Shown in pieces: positions 5,777 to 6,162 of a DNA stretch of 6,162 nt. The notes under the pieces were generated by a model. It had not been told where the DNA came from. It did no database searches and was given only the letters and a program-made list of their open reading frames with translations. A program made the translations under genes and the position numbers. The stretch comes from Bacteroidota bacterium (GTDB lineage Bacteria > Bacteroidota > Bacteroidia > JAADEI01): positions 1-6,162 of the forward strand of contig JAJRPU010000025.1 of assembly GCA_024280615.1 (NCBI GenBank), read 5' to 3'. Position 1 is the first letter of the stretch. The number at the start of each line of letters is the position of its first letter.

Positions 5777-6162
5777 ATGGTTTTCAGGATTGTCACAGTG
5801 AGCAATAAATTGCTTGATTTTGCCACAACAGCAGTTGAGCATTACAATAAAAACCTAAAGTCGCTCGGGGGAAAATTAGAACTGATACTCTTGAAAAGGC
5901 AAAAAAGGTTTAAGGACCCGGAAGAACAAAAGAAATATGATACAAGCCTGCTTGCAAAATGGCTGGAAATGGAATCCGTTAAGGCATTTAATATAATACT
6001 TGACCCTGAGGGAGAGGCACTATCCACAGACCAACTAACTGATACCGCTCGGCAATTTGCTAGAATTAATTTTATTATAGGTGGAGATGTAGGCATTGCA
6101 AAACCTCACAAACTATGGGACATGGCTCACTTGAAAATATCTGTTTCGCCTTGGGTACTCAG
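5777..6162 (+). CDS. rlmH: Diverged RlmH-like SPOUT methyltransferase (23S rRNA pseudouridine-1915 N3), 3' end cut
   Basis: The frame is open from ATG 5777 to the window edge (128 full codons plus two bases); RlmH is usually about 155-160 residues, so some 30 are missing. RlmH methylates N3 of pseudouridine 1915 in helix 69 of 23S rRNA using S-adenosylmethionine. The layout fits: MVFRIVTVSNK at the start matches the RlmH opening strand (M.I.ii.vgK), FNIILDPEGEALS at 71-83 matches the LDe.Gk..SS strand, INFIIGGDVGI at 97-107 matches the cofactor-binding FvIGG..G, and LKISVSPWVL at 119-128 lies where LSLSxMTFPH is expected. Several normally invariant residues differ: N replaces G before K11, the second Ser after Gly79 is missing, and the M-T-F-P segment reads W-V-L. 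The fold call rests on position and IGG; activity is uncertain. No Shine-Dalgarno precedes the start. The ATG at 5767 is rejected because its frame stops after 13 codons. Confidence 0.72.
   Translation, partial: MVFRIVTVSNKLLDFATTAVEHYNKNLKSLGGKLELILLKRQKRFKDPEEQKKYDTSLLAKWLEMESVKAFNIILDPEGEALSTDQLTDTARQFARINFIIGGDVGIAKPHKLWDMAHLKISVSPWVL

Noticed and set aside
5767..5808. ATG at 5767 as the start of the rightmost plus-strand gene
   Set aside because: This frame reaches TAA at 5806-5808 after 13 codons; the RlmH-like frame instead begins at the ATG at 5777.
5842..6096. 84-codon open frame on the minus strand opposite the RlmH-like gene
   Set aside because: Its Ser/Phe-rich translation is what the reverse strand of an AT-rich Lys/Glu-rich gene gives, and the opposite frame matches RlmH in order and length.

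Overview
The window holds one continuous run of core-metabolism genes with short gaps and no accessory DNA. The best guess for the host is a member of the Bacteroidota or a close relative. The evidence is the type-B succinate dehydrogenase with its Bacteroidota-style SdhA N-terminus, the FabI variant, the lack of clear Shine-Dalgarno sites at most starts, and one perfect match to the Bacteroidota -7 promoter consensus. This is inferred from recalled family patterns, not from a database search. Base composition is moderately AT-rich throughout, and I saw no insertion sequence, tRNA, rRNA, CRISPR array, integrase or other sign of transfer.

Layout, left to right. The plus strand enters with the last 41 codons of a SlyD-type FKBP prolyl isomerase, ending at 127. 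A 48-base AT-rich gap separates it from six minus-strand genes that appear to form one operon. In transcription order these are fabI (enoyl-ACP reductase), sdhC, sdhA, sdhB (complete three-subunit type-B succinate:quinone oxidoreductase), a hotdog-fold acyl-CoA thioesterase of the YdiI/MenI type, and folP (dihydropteroate synthase). Gaps inside the run are 11, 12, 6, -1 and 15 bases. To the right of fabI, across a 50-base divergent intergenic region, a plus-strand gene starts at 5777 and runs off the window edge. It reads as a strongly diverged RlmH (23S rRNA pseudouridine-1915 N3-methyltransferase).

How the genes fit together. SdhCAB oxidises succinate and passes electrons through FAD, three Fe-S clusters and (by family) two b hemes to a quinone, most likely menaquinone. 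The adjacent thioesterase resembles the enzyme that hydrolyses 1,4-dihydroxy-2-naphthoyl-CoA in menaquinone synthesis, so the quinone acceptor and its oxidoreductase may be co-expressed. FabI (fatty-acid elongation) and FolP (folate synthesis) add housekeeping functions at the two ends of the run.

I found no evidence of a previously undescribed system. The points most worth a second look are the diverged motifs of the RlmH-like protein, the non-ATG start of sdhC, the thioesterase coupled to sdhB, and the candidate operon promoter.
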